Assembly: GCF_015319165.1 (NCBI RefSeq)
Contig: NZ_JADIVZ010000008.1
Coordinates: 62,001-126,000 of the forward strand
Source of the DNA: Nocardioides acrostichi
Lineage (GTDB): Bacteria; Actinomycetota; Actinomycetes; Propionibacteriales; Nocardioidaceae
Direction: 5' to 3'
DNA: 64,000 bases
Shown: positions 62,434 to 64,000 of the stretch, piece by piece
How the letters are laid out: each line of letters opens with the position of its first letter
Numbering within the stretch: position 1 is the stretch's first letter
Translations under genes and position numbers: made by a program
Notes under the pieces: model-generated
What the model saw: the letters and a program-made list of their open reading frames with translations, nothing else
Told to the model about the DNA's origin: nothing
The model's database searches: none

Positions 62434-63158
62434 GCCAGGTCGGTGATCGACCGGCCGGCGTCGAGGCCCTTGCGCTCGAAGCGGGTGACCGGACGCTCCG
62501 ACCACCGTTCGACCTCGCCACCGGCCAGCGCGGGCTCGGCGTCGAGCACCTCACGCATCTGCTCGGCGTAGTCGGCCCAGTCGGTGGCCAGGCGCCAGAC
62601 CCCGCCCGGACGCAGCCGCGATGCGACCAGCGCTGCGACCTCGGCCCGCACGAGCCTTCTCTTGTGGTGCCGGGTCTTCGGCCAGGGGTCGGGGAAGAAG
62701 GTCCACACCTCCTCCAGCGACGCCGGGCCGAGCAGGTGCTCGAGGCTCCAGCGGGCGTCGACGGAGCAGAATCGCACATGGGTGGCGCCCGCCCTGGCGA
62801 CGCGCCAGAGGGAGTCCGCGACGCCGGGGCGCCAGACCTCGAGGGCCAAGACGTCGCGATCGGGGCGTGTGGCCGCCAGAGCGGCCGTGGCCTCGCCGAC
62901 GCCGGACCCGATCTCGACGATCAGCGGCGCGGTGCGCCCGAACCAGTCGGCCAGCGCGAACCCGGGCTCGTCGACGGCGTCCTCGGGGATCACCATCTGC
63001 TCGTGGTGCGCCGTCCACGACTCCGCCTGCCGCGGGGTGAACCGGGCGCCACGCCGGGAGTAGCTGAGCACCTCACGCATCCGGCGGCCGTCGTCGGTGA
63101 GCCGCTGGTGCGGCCGCGCGGGGCGCGAGGCGGCCTGGGCCTGCGTTTCGTCGGACAC
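62418..63158 (-). CDS. trmB: tRNA (guanine46-N7)-methyltransferase
   Basis: 246 aa from GTG at 63158. SAM motif VEIGSGVGEATAALA, LALEVWRPGV and the signature FFPDPWPKTRHHKRRLV. AACAAT 7 nt upstream of the GTG fits a leaderless start; an open frame to 63230 lacks homology. Modifies the tRNA variable loop. Its 3' end overlaps the RDD gene. Confidence 0.94.
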   Translation of the reverse strand: MSDETQAQAASRPARPHQRLTDDGRRMREVLSYSRRGARFTPRQAESWTAHHEQMVIPEDAVDEPGFALADWFGRTAPLIVEIGSGVGEATAALAATRPDRDVLALEVWRPGVADSLWRVARAGATHVRFCSVDARWSLEHLLGPASLEEVWTFFPDPWPKTRHHKRRLVRAEVAALVASRLRPGGVWRLATDWADYAEQMREVLDAEPALAGGEVERWSERPVTRFERKGLDAGRSITDLAYRRV

Positions 63159-63225
63159 CCGCCGGATTGTTCCAGTGCGGCCCAGCCAGGTGCCATTCCT
63201 GGGGAACCCACGAGGGGCCACCAAC

Positions 63226-63263
63226 GCCAAGCCCCCCGAACCCGAGGGCTCAGGGGGCTTGGC
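63226..63263. terminator. Terminator of tuf
   Basis: GCCAAGCCCCC (63226-63236) pairs perfectly with GGGGGCTTGGC (63253-63263) across a 16-nt loop with a small inner stem. It lies 21 nt downstream of the tuf stop. Confidence 0.85.
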
Positions 63264-63284
63264 GGTGTCGACCAGGTGGTCAGG

Positions 63285-64000
63285 TCACTTGTTGATCTTG
63301 GTGACCCGGCCGGCGCCGACGGTACGACCACCCTCACGGATGGCGAACCGCAGGCCCTCGTCCATGGCGATCGGCTGGATGAGCTCGACCGTCATCTCGG
63401 TGTTGTCGCCCGGCATGACCATCTCGGTGCCCTCGGGGAGGGTCACGACGCCGGTCACGTCGGTGGTCCGGAAGTAGAACTGCGGACGGTAGTTGTTGAA
63501 GAACGGCGTGTGACGGCCGCCCTCCTCCTTCGAGAGGATGTAGACCGAGGCCTCGAAGTCGGTGTGCGGGGTCGTGGTGCCCGGCTTGGCCAGCACCATG
63601 CCGCGCTCGACGTCCTCGCGCTTGGTACCGCGCAGGAGCAGACCGACGTTCTCACCGGCCTGGCCCTCGTCGAGGAGCTTGCGGAACATCTCGACACCGG
63701 TGACGGTGGTCTTGGTGGAGCCCTCGCGGATACCGAGCATCTCCACCTCCTCGTTCACCTTGATGATGCCGCGCTCGATACGACCGGTGACCACGGTGCC
63801 GCGGCCGGTGATCGTGAAGACGTCCTCGACGGGCATGAGGAACGGCTTCTCGGTGTCGCGCTCGGGCTGCGGGATGTACTCGTCGACGGCCTTCATGAGC
63901 TCGTTGATGCTCTCGGCCCACTTGGCGTCGCCGTTGAGGGCCGGGAAGGCGGCAACCTGCACGACCGGGACGTCGTCGCCGGGGAACTCGTACTCGGAGA
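63285..64000 (-). CDS. tuf: Elongation factor Tu, C-terminal part
   Basis: Visible 237 residues, cut by the window edge, from near [18 protein letters not shown] (end of the GTPase domain) through domain 2 ([17 protein letters not shown]) and domain 3 ([22 protein letters not shown]...[13 protein letters not shown]). Ends GRVTKINK. GTPase delivering aminoacyl-tRNA. Followed by the terminator above, so it is last in its transcription unit (str operon expected upstream, outside the window). Confidence 0.97.
   Translation of the reverse strand, partial: SEYEFPGDDVPVVQVAAFPALNGDAKWAESINELMKAVDEYIPQPERDTEKPFLMPVEDVFTITGRGTVVTGRIERGIIKVNEEVEMLGIREGSTKTTVTGVEMFRKLLDEGQAGENVGLLLRGTKREDVERGMVLAKPGTTTPHTDFEASVYILSKEEGGRHTPFFNNYRPQFYFRTTDVTGVVTLPEGTEMVMPGDNTEMTVELIQPIAMDEGLRFAIREGGRTVGAGRVTKINK

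Noticed and set aside
1..64000. tRNA, rRNA, insertion sequence, prophage or riboswitch
   Set aside because: No cloverleaf, transposase motif or known riboswitch core was recognised on either strand; a covariance-model scan would be decisive for small RNAs.

Overview
The window is high-GC DNA that reads as a chromosome segment of an actinomycete, most likely Nocardioidaceae or a close relative in Propionibacteriales. The evidence is a complete S10-spc-alpha ribosomal block with actinobacterial features (short LID-less adenylate kinase, zinc-type S14, acidic-tailed L17), many GTG starts, leaderless-type promoters, a DinB/mycothiol-type protein, several acyl-CoA dehydrogenases, and copies of a GGTTGAGC...GTCGAAACC intergenic repeat. 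The genus is inferred, not proven. No rRNA or tRNA gene, insertion sequence, prophage or CRISPR array was seen.

Layout, left to right. (1) 1-9.4 kb: a compact 4'-phosphopantetheinyl transferase, an M1 aminopeptidase, a Pls/PosA-type single-module peptide synthetase with membrane and beta-helix C-terminus, and a large secreted CARDB protein. (2) 9.5-18 kb: FAD monooxygenase, acyl-CoA ligase, membrane HtrA protease behind a PhoP-like direct repeat, ABC-F ATPase, tandem GNAT, and a BAAT-type hydrolase. (3) 18-31 kb: epimerase, a Ser-rich lipoprotein coupled to an ApbE flavin transferase, and a fatty-acid/CoA island with four acyl-CoA dehydrogenases, an APH-like phosphotransferase and a PAP2 protein. 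This island is interrupted by a pair of lipoproteins (a HExxH metallopeptidase-like protein and a PQQ-like propeller). (4) 31-36.8 kb: RsmC-like methyltransferase with truA, a receiver-like/thioredoxin-reductase-like fusion, PfkB kinase, and GntR with a ketopantoate-reductase-like gene.

(5) 36.9-54.8 kb, minus strand: rpsJ to rplQ. The S10 and spc genes run with short gaps or 1-4 nt overlaps. A strong hairpin follows rplO, and secY-adk-map appears to restart from its own promoter. A luciferase-like oxidoreductase gene sits between map and infA. (6) 55.3-62.4 kb, plus strand: a seven-gene envelope-associated cluster (membrane protein, DUF4129, DUF4350, MoxR, DUF58, SpoIIM, RDD). (7) 62.4-64 kb, minus strand: trmB and the C-terminal part of tuf, so tuf and rpsJ are separated by about 8.4 kb of unrelated genes.

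The most interesting signals outside the genes are locus-specific repeat clusters at convergent gene ends and a recurrent xAnnnT-N6/7-start-codon arrangement at many operon-first genes. The latter suggests widespread leaderless transcription and was used to choose several starts.
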